A stretch of DNA of 64,000 nt from Stenotrophomonas maltophilia (lineage in GTDB: Bacteria > Pseudomonadota > Gammaproteobacteria > Xanthomonadales > Xanthomonadaceae): contig NZ_NIVS01000012.1 of the NCBI RefSeq assembly GCF_002205165.1, positions 62,001 to 126,000 on the forward strand, given 5' to 3'. Numbering within the stretch: position 1 is the first letter of the stretch; each line of letters opens with the position of its first letter. Under the pieces are notes generated by a model. That model was not told the DNA's origin and made no database searches. It worked only from the letters and a program-made list of their open reading frames with translations. Positions 1-9,178 of the stretch are shown piece by piece. The position numbers and the translations under genes were made by a program.

Positions 1-1916
1 TCGGCCACGTCTTCGAAGGTGTCGCTCACGCCCTGGTACAGCTCGGCAATGGTCGGAGCGCGGAAGCCTTCGGACCAGTTACCACGGATCATCAGGTCGT
101 TGATCGGCTTCCAGCGGAAACCGAACTTGCTGTTCACGGTGTTGCCGAAGTTGCTGTAGTCAGAGAAGCGGGTTGCCACGCTGAAGTCCAGCAGCTGCGC
201 ACCTGTCACGCCGGACAGCAGCGGGATCGCCAGTTCCAGGTACGCTTCGTCCAGCTTGTAGCTGCCGTCGGTCGCGGTACGGGCGTTGCCGGTGGTGTCG
301 CCGGAGTTGATCAGGGCATCCGGGCCATCAAAGCCGGACTCTTCACGGTGCTCGGCACCCAGCGAGAAGGCGAACGCGCCGCCCGGCAGGTCGAACAGCT
401 CGCCGCCGATGCTGCCGTAATAGGTCTTCTGCTCGTAGCCATAGACGTCATGCGCGGTGAAACCGGCATAGTCGATCATGTCCTGGGTCAGCGAACCGGC
501 GCCGCTCAGCATGTTCATCGGCACGCAGCCGTCGATCACGCTGGCTGCGGTGCCGCAACGTGCAGCGCCGGTGGCGTCGACGAACGACGGGCCCAAGGCG
601 TTGCGCAGTGCGGAGATGTTGAAGAAGCCGGTGGTGACGTCGGTCTGGTCGTTCTTGCCGTAGAACATGCCGGCTTCCCAGTTCCAGAAGCGGCTGTTCA
701 CTTCGAAGTCGCCTTCGAAGGCACCGTTGAACGCGTAGGTCTTGACGTTCTGCTTGTAGATACGACCGCCAGTCTCGTTCGCACGGTACTGGATGTAGTC
801 GATATCGCGGCCGGTGTTGTTGTAGATGTTGTCGGCGCTGATGACGATGTTGGAACCGTTGGTGCCCGGCGCGGCGCGGCCCAGCACGATCGGCATGGCG
901 GCCAGGATCTGCTCGGATTCACGCTCGTTGTAGGTCACCGTGGTCTTGAAGCGGACGTTGTCGGTGATGCTCAGGCCGGCGTCGGCGAAGATCGAGGTGC
1001 GTTCCTGCGGGGTGACCAGCAGGTTGCCCGGCGCGTGGTTGAAGCTGTCGGCCTGGCCGTAGTTTCGCCAGGTGCTGCCACCGTTGCCGGTGATGAAGTA
1101 GCCCTCGCTGCCATTCGGACGCGCAGCGCCGAAGCGCGGGGAGCCGTCCGGGTTGGTGCCGACCTGCTGGAAGTAGCCGAAGCGGCCTTCCGGGGTGGTG
1201 GAGCTGTTGCCGGTGTACGGCACGGAGCCGAAGACCGGCACCGCCGAGATGGCACGGTCACCCGCCCACACGGGTTCTTCCTTCACGTAGCCCACGCCCA
1301 GGGTGGCGTGCCACTTCTCACCGGCCGAACCGATGGTGAAGTCGTAGGACTCGCGCGAACCGTCGCCCTTGTCGTACTGGCCGTAGTAGGCGTTGGCTTC
1401 TGCACCGTCGAAGTTCTTGCGCAGGATGATGTTGACCACGCCGGCGATGGCGTCCGAACCGTAGATGGTCGAGGCGCCGTCCTTCAGGACTTCGATGCGC
1501 TCGACGGCTGCGGACGGGATGGTGTTCAGATCGACCGCGCCGCCCAGGCCGGTACCGCCGACCCAACGACGACCGTTGACCAGCACCAGGGTACGGCTGG
1601 AACCCAGGTTGCGCAGGTTCACGCGGGTTTCGCCGTTGCCGCCGTTGTTGTAGGTGCTGTTGAGGGTCGAACCGCTGGTGGCGATGTTCTGGATGATGTC
1701 GCCGATGGAGGTCTGGCCCTGGGCCTGGATCTGCTCGCGGCTCATCGTGAAGACCGGCTGCGACGACTCCACGTCGGCGCGCTTGATGCGCGAGCCGGTG
1801 ACTTCGATCTTGTCGAGGGTCTGGGTTTCCTGTGCATAGACTGCACCGGTGCTACCAGCGGTCACCACCAGCGCAAACGCAATGGCGTCGCGCAGCTTGT
1901 TTGTCCTGCAATTCAT
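1..1916 (-). CDS. TonB-dependent receptor, 3' end outside the window
   Basis: Outer-membrane transporter that takes up a large substrate with energy from TonB-ExbBD; the substrate cannot be read from the sequence. The ATG is at 1916-1914 with a GGAGAGAGAG-type ribosome site just upstream. The first 638 codons are present and open, and the reading frame runs off the left edge. Residues 1-28 look like a signal peptide (cleavage after AVYA). The plug domain follows, beginning near residue 37 with IEVTGSRI and containing NLRNLGSSRTLVLVNGRRW, VERIEVLKDGASTIYGSDA and GVVNIILRKNF, all typical of the plug. The rest is alternating barrel sequence with aromatic strand ends, and RGNWSEGFRAPTIAELYQG is a conserved barrel motif. 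No N-terminal secretin/TonB short (FecA-like) domain is present, so it is probably not a sigma/anti-sigma transducer. Confidence 0.93.
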   Translation of the reverse strand, partial: MNCRTNKLRDAIAFALVVTAGSTGAVYAQETQTLDKIEVTGSRIKRADVESSQPVFTMSREQIQAQGQTSIGDIIQNIATSGSTLNSTYNNGGNGETRVNLRNLGSSRTLVLVNGRRWVGGTGLGGAVDLNTIPSAAVERIEVLKDGASTIYGSDAIAGVVNIILRKNFDGAEANAYYGQYDKGDGSRESYDFTIGSAGEKWHATLGVGYVKEEPVWAGDRAISAVPVFGSVPYTGNSSTTPEGRFGYFQQVGTNPDGSPRFGAARPNGSEGYFITGNGGSTWRNYGQADSFNHAPGNLLVTPQERTSIFADAGLSITDNVRFKTTVTYNERESEQILAAMPIVLGRAAPGTNGSNIVISADNIYNNTGRDIDYIQYRANETGGRIYKQNVKTYAFNGAFEGDFEVNSRFWNWEAGMFYGKNDQTDVTTGFFNISALRNALGPSFVDATGAARCGTAASVIDGCVPMNMLSGAGSLTQDMIDYAGFTAHDVYGYEQKTYYGSIGGELFDLPGGAFAFSLGAEHREESGFDGPDALINSGDTTGNARTATDGSYKLDEAYLELAIPLLSGVTGAQLLDFSVATRFSDYSNFGNTVNSKFGFRWKPINDLMIRGNWSEGFRAPTIAELYQGVSDTFEDVA

Positions 1917-2489
1917 TGGCTCTCTCTCCAAATGGACTTGGGTGCTACGGGTTCTGGGATGGGCTTCAGCGCGGAAACGAAAGGCGTCTCCAATCCGCGA
2001 AGCTGACTCGATAGTAACCACGTATTCGGAGAAATTAAAGACCCGTTAATACTTCATGTGATTCAGGTGAAATTCGGCAAAGTCCTTCTCTCCCAAGGGT
2101 TTTCGGGTGACATTTGGCCGCCGGGGTCTCTGGCGGTGCTCAAGATGTCATGACTTTTGGCACAATTTTTATGTCGATTCGTATCATTTGCACCTGAATA
2201 GGAGGCGAGGTTCAGGCCGCAAGCGTCACCCGCGTCGATACGGGAGAGCTTTCGATTGTCCCATCAGTGACCACTTCGGCACGCCTTGTGCTAGGCCGCG
2301 CTGCAAGGACGTAGGTAATGGGTGAAATGCCGGCCGCTCCAGCGGTGTCCGCCGCGCAGCTCGTCCGGTTACGCGGGTCGATGCGACAGCCGCGGCGATG
2401 CCGCCGCAAGGTGGGGGCGACAGGGGGCAAAGGGAGGGTGTTTCACGGATGCGTTGCGGTCGCCCAGCGGGGCCAACCAACGCGGTGGC
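1917..2489. other. Intergenic region upstream of the TonB-dependent receptor
   Basis: This 573-base gap lies upstream of the receptor gene and downstream of the exported protein gene, both on the minus strand. It is more AT-rich than its surroundings at about 2010-2070 and 2150-2205, which fits a long leader or promoter region for the receptor. A minus-strand TACTAT at about 2015 could be a -10 box but has no convincing -35 partner. I see no credible gene; the short open frames lack ribosome sites and have shadow-like composition. Confidence 0.4.
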
Positions 2490-3347
2490 TTACAGGTCCT
2501 GCTCGTACCGCACGTAGGGCACAGTGCCTTCGTCAGTACTCTCGTTGCGCGGAGCAAACGGGTTCTTGCCGCGGGTGACGACATTCTCGGCCCCGACGGT
2601 GAGCTGGCCGCTCCAGGGCGTGCGCCAGGTCAAACCGACGCCCAGACCTTCCCACTTGCCGGGCTGGCCGGGGACATCCACCACGCGGCCGATGATGTTG
2701 CCGCTGAAGTTGCCATAGCCGGCACCGATGGTGAGGCTCTTGCTGTCCCAGCGGTCGACGATCGCCGGCGAGGCGTCCGCGATGGGGACCAGGCGCGCTT
2801 TGGCGTAGGTGCCACCGATCGAGACGAAACCTTCGCGGCCGATGTTCTTCTGCCCGAAGACGGTCAGATCGTTCTGTTCGGCACGCAGCGAAGGCGATTT
2901 GTTGGGCCCAGCCAGCCAGGCGGGCAGGGTGTCGCGGCCACTGCCGGCGGTGATGCCGACGCGGCCGCCGGGGCGATTGAACGCGGCAGTGCCACTGACC
3001 CGGCGGCTGAGCGTGTTGTCCTCTTCATCGCCCAGGGTGGCCAGCATGCAATGGCTGGCCAAACCGCTGATGCTGGTCCCGCGGCTGCTGTTGCACAGCA
3101 GGCCTAGCGAATCGCCGGAGGACAGCCCGAAGGCCGCGTCCAGGGAACTGCGCCCGAAATGCCAGCGGGCGCCTGCGGCCTGCTCGCCAGTGGGTTCCAG
3201 GTACAGCAGTGCTTCGACCTTGCCGCTGCCTTTGTTCCAGACCGGAAGCACCGTGCCGTCCTGCTTGCCCTTGGCCTGCGCATGCACGCCCGAGATCGCG
3301 CCTAGGGCGATCATCAGGGCCAGCGGTAGACGCAGAAGGGAATGCAT
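2490..3347 (-). CDS. Exported protein of unknown function, 285 aa
   Basis: I do not recognise this protein. It starts with ATG at 3347-3345 and has a clear Sec signal peptide (MHSLLRLPLALMIALGAISG, cleavage after VHA near residue 23). The mature part is rich in Gly, Ser and aromatic residues, with alternating strand-like stretches such as SLTIGAGYGNFSGNIIGRVV and GLGVGLTWRTPWSGQLTVGA. This suggests a beta-rich periplasmic or outer-membrane protein. A Cys pair (LLCNSSRG and SHCMLATLGDEED) could form a disulfide. A hairpin (TCCCGC-CGAA-GCGGGA, 3381-3396) sits about 34-49 bases upstream of the start, in the presumed leader. It is on the same strand as the TonB-dependent receptor but 570 bases away, so a shared transcript is uncertain. 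A role as an outer-membrane beta-barrel accessory is only a guess. Confidence 0.75.
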   Translation of the reverse strand: MHSLLRLPLALMIALGAISGVHAQAKGKQDGTVLPVWNKGSGKVEALLYLEPTGEQAAGARWHFGRSSLDAAFGLSSGDSLGLLCNSSRGTSISGLASHCMLATLGDEEDNTLSRRVSGTAAFNRPGGRVGITAGSGRDTLPAWLAGPNKSPSLRAEQNDLTVFGQKNIGREGFVSIGGTYAKARLVPIADASPAIVDRWDSKSLTIGAGYGNFSGNIIGRVVDVPGQPGKWEGLGVGLTWRTPWSGQLTVGAENVVTRGKNPFAPRNESTDEGTVPYVRYEQDL

Positions 3348-3466
3348 GGGAACTCTCAGACAAGCGCGGTGAACACAAGTTCCCGCCGAAGCGGGACATT
3401 GATCCTAGGGCGTTTATGATTTCTTAACAAGTCTTGGTTCTCCCCAGAACAAAACGCTTGCCAAGA

Positions 3467-4363
3467 TTACTGAAGCCGTTCAGGTGCCGGCGAGGAAACC
3501 TCCCTCTCGCGGAACAGTATGTCGAATTCCGTCAACGGAAAGTGATACTCCTGCCCGCAGAATTCGCAACGCACTTCGACCGCCCCGGTGGGCTCGGCCG
3601 CAGCGCGGGCCTCTTCCTCGCCGATCGACTGCAGCATGCCCTCCACCCGCTCACGCGAGCAGGAGCAGGCAAAGCGCAGGCTCTTGTCGCCGAGCAGCGC
3701 CGGCGTCTCTTCATGGAACAGGCGGTGCAGCAGGTCGTGGCCGGCCACCTCGAGCAGTTCCTGCTTGCCCAGGGTTTCAAACAGCGCGCTGGCTCTCGAC
3801 CAGCCGTCCTGGTCGCCTTCATCGCCCGGCAGTTTCTGCAGCAGCAGGCCGGCGGCGCGGGTGCCATCGGCCGCCAGCAGCAGACGGGTCGGCAACTGCT
3901 CGGACTGGCGGAAGTAATCCTCGAAGGCTTCGTCCAGGCCGGCCGCGGTCAGGCCGACCAGGCTCTGGTAGCGCTGCGGCTCGCGCGGGTCCAGACCCGG
4001 GTTCTCGATGGTGATCGCCAGCAAGGCATCCTCGCCCAGCGCGGTCAGATCGCGCGGCGCATCGCCACCACCGTCGGCCAACTGGACGATGCCGCGCAGC
4101 GTGCCGGCCGCCGTGCATTCGGCGAACAGGGTGCGCATGGCGGTGTTGCTGCGCAGCTGGATCGACAGGCGGCCATCAACCTTGGTGTGGCCGGTGAACA
4201 GCGCCGACGCCACGCTGGCCTCGCCGAGCAGCTCGGCGGCACCGGGCGGATAGACCGCATGCGACAGGATTTCCCGCCAGGTGTCATCGAGGTGCACGTG
4301 CACGCCGCGGACGCCGGCATCGGGAAGCAGGAAACGGACAAGGGAGTCGGATTGGGCGGTCAT
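3467..4363 (-). CDS. hslO: Redox-regulated chaperone Hsp33
   Basis: Cytoplasmic holdase chaperone activated by oxidation (HOCl, or peroxide plus heat). It binds unfolding proteins until the cell is reduced again. The protein has 298 residues from the ATG at 4363-4361, close to the usual ~290. The redox switch is visible at the C-terminus as C233-x-C235 and C266-x-x-C269, the four zinc-binding cysteines of the family. The N-terminal part carries family signatures such as [10 protein letters not shown] and TAAGTLRG. An upstream extension of the frame to 4585 exists but covers the divergent mtgA promoter region and is not family-like, so it was not used. It is transcribed away from mtgA, with 79 bases between the starts. 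Confidence 0.95.
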   Translation of the reverse strand: MTAQSDSLVRFLLPDAGVRGVHVHLDDTWREILSHAVYPPGAAELLGEASVASALFTGHTKVDGRLSIQLRSNTAMRTLFAECTAAGTLRGIVQLADGGGDAPRDLTALGEDALLAITIENPGLDPREPQRYQSLVGLTAAGLDEAFEDYFRQSEQLPTRLLLAADGTRAAGLLLQKLPGDEGDQDGWSRASALFETLGKQELLEVAGHDLLHRLFHEETPALLGDKSLRFACSCSRERVEGMLQSIGEEEARAAAEPTGAVEVRCEFCGQEYHFPLTEFDILFREREVSSPAPERLQ

Positions 4364-4442
4364 CGGTTCGGTGGCTGCGCGAAAGGAGTGCCGGTTGCCG
4401 GATAATGCGCCGACAACCGTGCAAGTAAAGGATGCACCAGTA

Positions 4443-5192
4443 ATGGGGGCAGAGCGCAGCAACCTCAAGGTCGAACCGGATCTGGAGCCATCCCGTCCAC
4501 GCCGCTGGCACTGGAAGCGCCTGTTGTGGCTGCCGGTGCTGTTTGTCGGGTTCAGTGTGCTGCAGGTGCTGGTCCTGCGTTTCATCGACCCGCCCGTCTC
4601 CAGCGTGATGCTGTGGCGCTACGGCGAGGCACTGGGGGAGGGCGACTGGAGCTATCGGCTGCATTACCAGTGGCGCGACCTGGACCAGATGGCGCCGAGC
4701 CTGCCCATTTCGCTGGTGGCCGCCGAGGACCAGCGCTTCCCGGAACACAACGGCTTCGACCTGCAGGCGATCGAGAAGGCCCGGGATCACAATGCGCGCG
4801 GGGGCCGCCTGCGCGGGGCCAGCACGATCAGCCAGCAGGTCGCCAAGAACCTGTTCCTGTGGCAGGGCCGCAGCTGGATCCGGAAGGGGCTGGAGGTCTG
4901 GTACACGGTCCTGATCGAAGCGCTGTGGCCGAAGTCGCGGATCCTGGAGATGTACGCCAACATCGCCGAGTTCGGCGACGGCATCTATGGCGCGCAGGCG
5001 GCGTCGCGGCAGTATTGGAACAAGGACGCCTCACGCCTGACCCCGGCTGAAAGCGCGCGGCTTGCTGCGGTGCTGCCATCGCCCCGCCGTTACAGTGCCG
5101 CCAAGCCTGGCCCGTATGTGCAGCGCCGCGCGGCGTGGATCCAGCGGCAGGCGCGGCAGCTCGGTGGTGGGGCGTACCTCAGCGACGAGTGA
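4443..5192 (+). CDS. mtgA: Monofunctional peptidoglycan glycosyltransferase
   Basis: GT51 enzyme that polymerises lipid II into glycan strands at the inner membrane, without a transpeptidase domain. The protein has 249 residues from the ATG at 4443, the normal size for MtgA. A short cytoplasmic N-terminus rich in Arg/Trp is followed by one membrane anchor ([20 protein letters not shown], about residues 26-45). The catalytic motif [14 protein letters not shown] holds the general base Glu95. [17 protein letters not shown] and a second motif in [20 protein letters not shown] are further GT51 signatures. The frame extends upstream to 4281, but that part overlaps hslO and is not conserved in type. 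It is followed 39 bases later by a glycosyltransferase gene. Confidence 0.95.
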   Translation: MGAERSNLKVEPDLEPSRPRRWHWKRLLWLPVLFVGFSVLQVLVLRFIDPPVSSVMLWRYGEALGEGDWSYRLHYQWRDLDQMAPSLPISLVAAEDQRFPEHNGFDLQAIEKARDHNARGGRLRGASTISQQVAKNLFLWQGRSWIRKGLEVWYTVLIEALWPKSRILEMYANIAEFGDGIYGAQAASRQYWNKDASRLTPAESARLAAVLPSPRRYSAAKPGPYVQRRAAWIQRQARQLGGGAYLSDE

Positions 5193-5231
5193 GCGTTCAT
5201 GTACGTGATTGGCTGACGCTACAATCGCCGC

Positions 5232-6251
5232 ATGAACAGCCCACGCCTGACGGTCGTCGTTGCCGCCCACAATGAAGCGCTCGCGCTCCCGATGCTGCAC
5301 CCGCGGTTGCGGGCGGTGCTCGATACGCTGGAGGACATCGATGGCCGCGTCGTGTATGTGGACGACGGCAGTACCGACACCACCTGGGCCGTCATGCAGG
5401 GATTGGCCGAGGCCGATCCCTGCGTCGGCGTGCTGCGCCTGTCGCGGAATTTCGGCAAGGAAGCCGCGCTTACGGCTGGACTCGATGTCGTCGACGAAGG
5501 CGCGGTGATGATCCTGGATGCCGATGGCCAGGATCCGCCGGAGCTGATTCCCGAGTTCGTCGCGTTGTGGCAGCAGGGCTATGACAACGTGTACGGCACG
5601 CGCCTGGTGCGCGATGGGGAAAGCTGGCTCAAGCGCTCCACCGCCAAGGCGTTCTACCGGGTGATCGGACGCCTGTCCAAGACCCCGATCCCGGCCGATA
5701 CCGGCGATTTCCGGTTGCTGTCGCCCCGCGCGCTGCAGGCGCTGGGCCAGCTGCGTGAGCGCCACCGGTTCATGAAGGGGCTGTTCGGCTGGGTGGGCTT
5801 CCGCCGCAAGGCGCTGCCTTACCACCGCCATGCGCGGCTGATCGGCGAGAGCAAATTCGGCTTCTGGCGGCTATGGAATTTCGCCCTCGAAGGCATCACC
5901 GGATTCTCGACCGCACCGTTGCGGGTGACCACCTACTTGGGCCTGGCCGCAGCGAGCTTCGCGTTCCTGTTCGCGCTGGTGGTGGTGCTCAAGGCGGCGC
6001 TGTACGGTGACCGCGTCGCCGGCTGGCCGACGATGATGGCCGTGATCCTGTTCCTGGGCGGCATACAGCTGATCGCGCTGGGGCTGATCGGTGAATACCT
6101 GGGGCGGCTGTACGAGGAATCCAAACAGCGCCCGCTGTACCTGATTGACACCTGGCAGGCCCCGTTCGTGGCAGACTCGGCCGTGCATCCCATCGGTGGA
6201 GAGCAGCGAGATGACCACGGTACGACAGCTGTTGGAAGGCAAGTCCCCTGA
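5232..6251 (+). CDS. GT2 polyprenyl-phosphate glycosyltransferase
   Basis: Membrane glycosyltransferase of family 2, of the DPM1/ArnC/GtrB type, which moves a sugar from a nucleotide donor to undecaprenyl phosphate on the cytoplasmic face. It has 339 residues. The N-terminal GT-A fold begins TVVVAAHNEALALPML. The metal/donor motif is LDADGQDPPELI, preceded by YVDDGSTDTTW. Two membrane helices follow near the C-terminus, around YLGLAAASFAFLFALVVVL and MMAVILFLGGIQLIALGLIG, then the family tail GEYLGRLYEESKQRPLYL. The last 41 bases overlap the start of the CBS gene, so the two are probably co-translated. The sugar and final acceptor cannot be told; no partner flippase or second glycosyltransferase is nearby. 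Confidence 0.9.
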   Translation: MNSPRLTVVVAAHNEALALPMLHPRLRAVLDTLEDIDGRVVYVDDGSTDTTWAVMQGLAEADPCVGVLRLSRNFGKEAALTAGLDVVDEGAVMILDADGQDPPELIPEFVALWQQGYDNVYGTRLVRDGESWLKRSTAKAFYRVIGRLSKTPIPADTGDFRLLSPRALQALGQLRERHRFMKGLFGWVGFRRKALPYHRHARLIGESKFGFWRLWNFALEGITGFSTAPLRVTTYLGLAAASFAFLFALVVVLKAALYGDRVAGWPTMMAVILFLGGIQLIALGLIGEYLGRLYEESKQRPLYLIDTWQAPFVADSAVHPIGGEQRDDHGTTAVGRQVP

Positions 6252-6642
6252 GGTATTCGCCGTCACCCCGTCCTCGGCGGTGATCGATGCGATCCGGTTG
6301 ATGGCCGAAAAAGGCATCGGCGCGGTGTTGGTGATGGAAGGCCGGCAACTGGTCGGCATCCTTTCCGAGCGCGATTACGCGCGGAAGATCGTGCTGCACG
6401 AGCGCTCCTCGCGAACGACCGAAGTCCGCGAGATCATGACCCCGAAGGTGGTGACCGTCGCGCCTGGCGAGCAGGTGGAGCACTGCCTGCAGCTGGTCAC
6501 CGATTACCGCATCCGCCATCTCCCGGTGGTCGATGCGAACGGGGTCCTCGGCGTCATTTCCATCGGTGACCTGGTCAAGTCGGTGATCGACGAACAGGCG
6601 CAGAAACTGGATCAGCTGCAGCAGTACATCGTCGCCGGCTGA
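6211..6642 (+). CDS. Tandem CBS-domain protein, 143 aa
   Basis: A small soluble protein made almost entirely of two CBS motifs, which pair into a Bateman module that binds adenine nucleotides (AMP, ATP, NAD or similar). CBS1 covers about residues 8-65 (VIDAIRLMAEKGIGAVLVME, then LVGILSERDYARKI). CBS2 covers about 72-130 (MTPKVVTVAPGEQVEHCLQL, YRIRHLPVVD, GVISIGDLVKSVI). The ATG at 6211 is preceded by GAGAGCAGCGAG and lies inside the end of the glycosyltransferase gene (41-base overlap). No catalytic domain is attached, so it may act as a stand-alone energy sensor; the partner is unknown. Confidence 0.9.
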   Translation: MTTVRQLLEGKSPEVFAVTPSSAVIDAIRLMAEKGIGAVLVMEGRQLVGILSERDYARKIVLHERSSRTTEVREIMTPKVVTVAPGEQVEHCLQLVTDYRIRHLPVVDANGVLGVISIGDLVKSVIDEQAQKLDQLQQYIVAG

Positions 6643-6666
6643 GCAGGGCTGGGTCCCGGCGGGCGC

Positions 6667-6683
6667 GCCGACGCTGCGTCGGC
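6667..6683. terminator. Hairpin between convergent CBS and asmA genes
   Basis: A perfect 7-bp stem GCCGACG / CGTCGGC with a CTG loop, flanked by further GC-rich complementary sequence (GGGCGCG / CGGCGCGC). It lies in the 78-base gap between two convergent stop codons, where a bidirectional terminator is expected. There is no clear U-tract. Confidence 0.5.
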
Positions 6684-6720
6684 CCGGCGCGCGAGGCGTC
6701 GCGCTGACGAGGCCCTGCGC

Positions 6721-8703
6721 TTATTTGGCATAGCGGCCACCGCAGTTGCTGTCTTCGCCCGGGCCGGTTTCGATCGTTGCCAGCAGGGCGGCAGGCGGTG
6801 CGATGCTGCCCAGTGCCAGCGCAATCGCCCCGCGGATGCCCAGCGCCTTGAAGTCCGGCCGGAACGAGGGATCCTTGAACGTACCGCCGATGCGCAGCGG
6901 CGATCGCAGCGCCAGGATGCTCATGTCCTTCGGGCGCGGGCGCAGCAGCAGGTCCAGCTGCTCCTGTTTCAGGTCCACCTTGCCTTCGCCGAGGATGAGC
7001 GTATCGGTGGTATCGAAGGCCAGCGAGCGCGACTGCATCACGCCGTTGTCGACCCCGAAGTCGCCCCATGCGCAGCGCAACGGAATCTGCTTGTCGCCGG
7101 TGAACAGGAATTTCAGCGATTCGGCCACATCCAGCCCGGCCAGTTCCATGATCAGGTTACCGACATGGCCGCGGCCGATCCCGATCGCCACCGTGCCGTC
7201 GGAACTGCCCAGCATGGCGGCGATGGAATTGCCCTGGCCGGTCAGTTTGACATCGCCACTGATGCCGCCGGAGGCCTGCTCGGCCAGCTTCGCATCCGGG
7301 AACAGCTTGCCCAGCTGCACCTTGCGGATGGTGGCCTGCAACTGCGTGGAAATGGCCTGCTTGCGCGCATCCATCCGGATCGTGCTGCGGATATCGCCGC
7401 CACCCACACCGAAGTTGAGCGGTTCCAGGCGCAGCAGCCCATCGTTTAGCTTGAGGTGGGCATCCATGTCATCCAGCGGCAGTGTCGGCGAATTGATCCG
7501 CTGCGCCTTCCAGCGCACATCGGCATCCATCGCACGCAGCTTGGACAGGTTGTACGGCGTATCCGGCAGCACCTTGGTACTGGCCGCCAGGGCGGCCGCT
7601 TTCGCCTTCTGCTCGGCATTGGCCGATTCGCCGGCACCGGTCTTCGGCGGCGCCCCGATGAAGCCGGCCAGATCGTCGAAGTCCAGGCGCTTGGAGACCA
7701 GATCGGCGGTCAGGAACGGCCGCTCTCCACTGACGTCGATCTGCGCGGTGCCGCCCAGATCGCTGTCACCGGCCGTGCCGGTGAAATGCTCATAGCGCCA
7801 GACGGCGTTGTTGCGCTTCAACCGGCCCGTGAGCTTGTACGGCGGCGTGGAAGGCATCGCCACGCCGATCAGCGGGAACAGATCCTCCATATCCTGGCCG
7901 CTCAGCATCAACTCCAGGTCGAACACGCGCAGCTGGAACGGATTGGTCAGCGTGCCACTGGCGATCGCATGCGTGTTGCCGGCGCGCCCATCCAGATGGA
8001 TGCGGAACGGATGCCCGGTATTGGTCAGTTCCAGCGGCGACTCGGTGTTGCCATCCAACGAGAACGGATTGCCCTGCCAGCGCCCCTTGCCCTTCACCAG
8101 CAGCGGCGGCCCACTGTCCTTGTCACGCGGCTTGCCGCTGTTGAGCGACACCAGCACATCCGTCTTGCCGGCCGTGTCCTGGAACTGCAGGCGCCCATCC
8201 TCGATCAGCAGCCGTTGCAGCACCGGCGGGTCACCGTCACTCGGGCCCAGGAAATCCCAGTTGCCCGGCTGATTCTTCTGCGGCGCCGTCTCCAGCAGAA
8301 GATCCGGCCGCGTCAACCGGATCTCCGGAATCCGCACCTGCCCGCGCAGCAGCGGCCACACCCGAAGATCGATCTCTGCCCGGTCCGCCGTCGCCATCTG
8401 CGGCTGCTTGGCCCACGTCGCATTCGCGAACGTCAGCCCATCGCCCCGCACGGTCGTCACCCGGCCCAGATCGACATCCAGATCCCCATTGATATGGAAC
8501 TCCCGCCCCGTCTTGGCCTGCACCGCCCGTTCCACCGGTCCTTTGAACCAGTTCCAATCCCACAACGCGATCAGGATCAACAGTGCCGCAAACAGAAACA
8601 CCAGGATCGCCAACCACCGCTGCCCCCGTTTGCCGGGACGACGCCAGCGCCAGCGGGAACGGGAAGAAGCATTGGACGGAGCAGGGGAGGGGACAGTATT
8701 CAC
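6721..8703 (-). CDS. AsmA family protein
   Basis: A 660-residue envelope protein of the AsmA/TamB-like group. These proteins are anchored in the inner membrane and span the periplasm; family members are linked to phospholipid transport and outer-membrane assembly. One N-terminal membrane helix (WLAILVFLFAALLILIALW, about residues 30-48) follows a basic segment. The AsmA N-terminal motif FHINGDLDVDLG appears near residue 70. The C-terminal AsmA_2-like region includes KVDLKQEQLDLLLRPRPKD and SPLRIGGTFKDPSFRPD. The start is a GTG at 8703 with GGGGAT immediately upstream; the nearby ATGs at 8705 and 8711 are out of frame. It is convergent with the CBS gene. No neighbouring gene suggests a specific cargo. 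Confidence 0.88.
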   Translation of the reverse strand: MNTVPSPAPSNASSRSRWRWRRPGKRGQRWLAILVFLFAALLILIALWDWNWFKGPVERAVQAKTGREFHINGDLDVDLGRVTTVRGDGLTFANATWAKQPQMATADRAEIDLRVWPLLRGQVRIPEIRLTRPDLLLETAPQKNQPGNWDFLGPSDGDPPVLQRLLIEDGRLQFQDTAGKTDVLVSLNSGKPRDKDSGPPLLVKGKGRWQGNPFSLDGNTESPLELTNTGHPFRIHLDGRAGNTHAIASGTLTNPFQLRVFDLELMLSGQDMEDLFPLIGVAMPSTPPYKLTGRLKRNNAVWRYEHFTGTAGDSDLGGTAQIDVSGERPFLTADLVSKRLDFDDLAGFIGAPPKTGAGESANAEQKAKAAALAASTKVLPDTPYNLSKLRAMDADVRWKAQRINSPTLPLDDMDAHLKLNDGLLRLEPLNFGVGGGDIRSTIRMDARKQAISTQLQATIRKVQLGKLFPDAKLAEQASGGISGDVKLTGQGNSIAAMLGSSDGTVAIGIGRGHVGNLIMELAGLDVAESLKFLFTGDKQIPLRCAWGDFGVDNGVMQSRSLAFDTTDTLILGEGKVDLKQEQLDLLLRPRPKDMSILALRSPLRIGGTFKDPSFRPDFKALGIRGAIALALGSIAPPAALLATIETGPGEDSNCGGRYAK

Positions 8704-8883
8704 ATCCCCATGGTTGCCCTTGCATCGTGCAGGCAGCGCGAAGCATTGGTAAGGGTACTGTCAGGGTGGCTGGAGGAAGGATTGCCTGCTCCACCCCCCA
8801 GCGTGGCATGGCTCGGGCACTGCTGGATCAGACGGCCAATGCCGTTGACCTTTCCATGCGCACCGGCCAACCGTGAGCAGGGC

Positions 8884-9165
8884 GGTGCGGGTGGGGTGGC
8901 TGGACCATGAGCGCCGTGGATGGCGTGACATGAGCCTCCAGGGGTGAAGGCGCATTGCTTGCGAGGCACTGCCCCGCATGCGACTGAACGCCCAGCCGCC
9001 GGCGGCTGGGCCGGACCGCGGAGCGGGATTCACGGCGTGTCCCGACAGCCCGCCGGTACCGACGCAGTCTGGCGCATTCCTGAAGCCCGAGCCGCTCTCG
9101 CTGTCGCTCTCGCCGTTGCCGTTGCCGTTGCTCTTGCCATTGCCGTCGCCAATCCCCTTACCGGC
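8884..9165 (+). repeat. Dispersed intergenic repeat element, copy 1
   Basis: This gap (8704-9178) has no credible gene. It holds an element that occurs again, inverted, at 37111-37290. The shared core is 37 bases (8904-8940 against the complement of 37226-37262) with two mismatches. A second block, 9026-9044 against the complement of 37202-37220, has one mismatch in 19. In both copies a tract of hexameric tandem repeats follows on the far side: here a degenerate GCCGTT/GCTCTC series at about 9096-9156. Between the two blocks copy 1 carries about 80 extra bases including a perfect palindrome. I infer a non-coding repeat family rather than a gene. Confidence 0.75.
8991..9010. repeat. Perfect 20-nt palindrome within repeat copy 1
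   Basis: CCCAGCCGCC followed directly by its exact complement GGCGGCTGGG, giving 10 bp on each side without a loop. It lies in the segment present in copy 1 but absent from copy 2 of the dispersed element. It could be a cruciform, a protein-binding site or the remnant of an insertion; nothing identifies which. Confidence 0.7.
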
Positions 9166-9178
9166 AAGCAAACAGCAC

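Noticed and set aside
348..2006. Open frame of 552 codons on the plus strand opposite the TonB-dependent receptor
   Set aside because: Antisense shadow. The minus strand carries signal peptide, plug motifs and a ribosome site; the plus frame has none.
2170..2192. Possible Fur box upstream of the TonB-dependent receptor (minus-strand AATGATACGAATC)
   Set aside because: Only about 11 of 19 positions fit the Fur consensus, and it is more than 250 bases from the start codon. Not strong enough to call.
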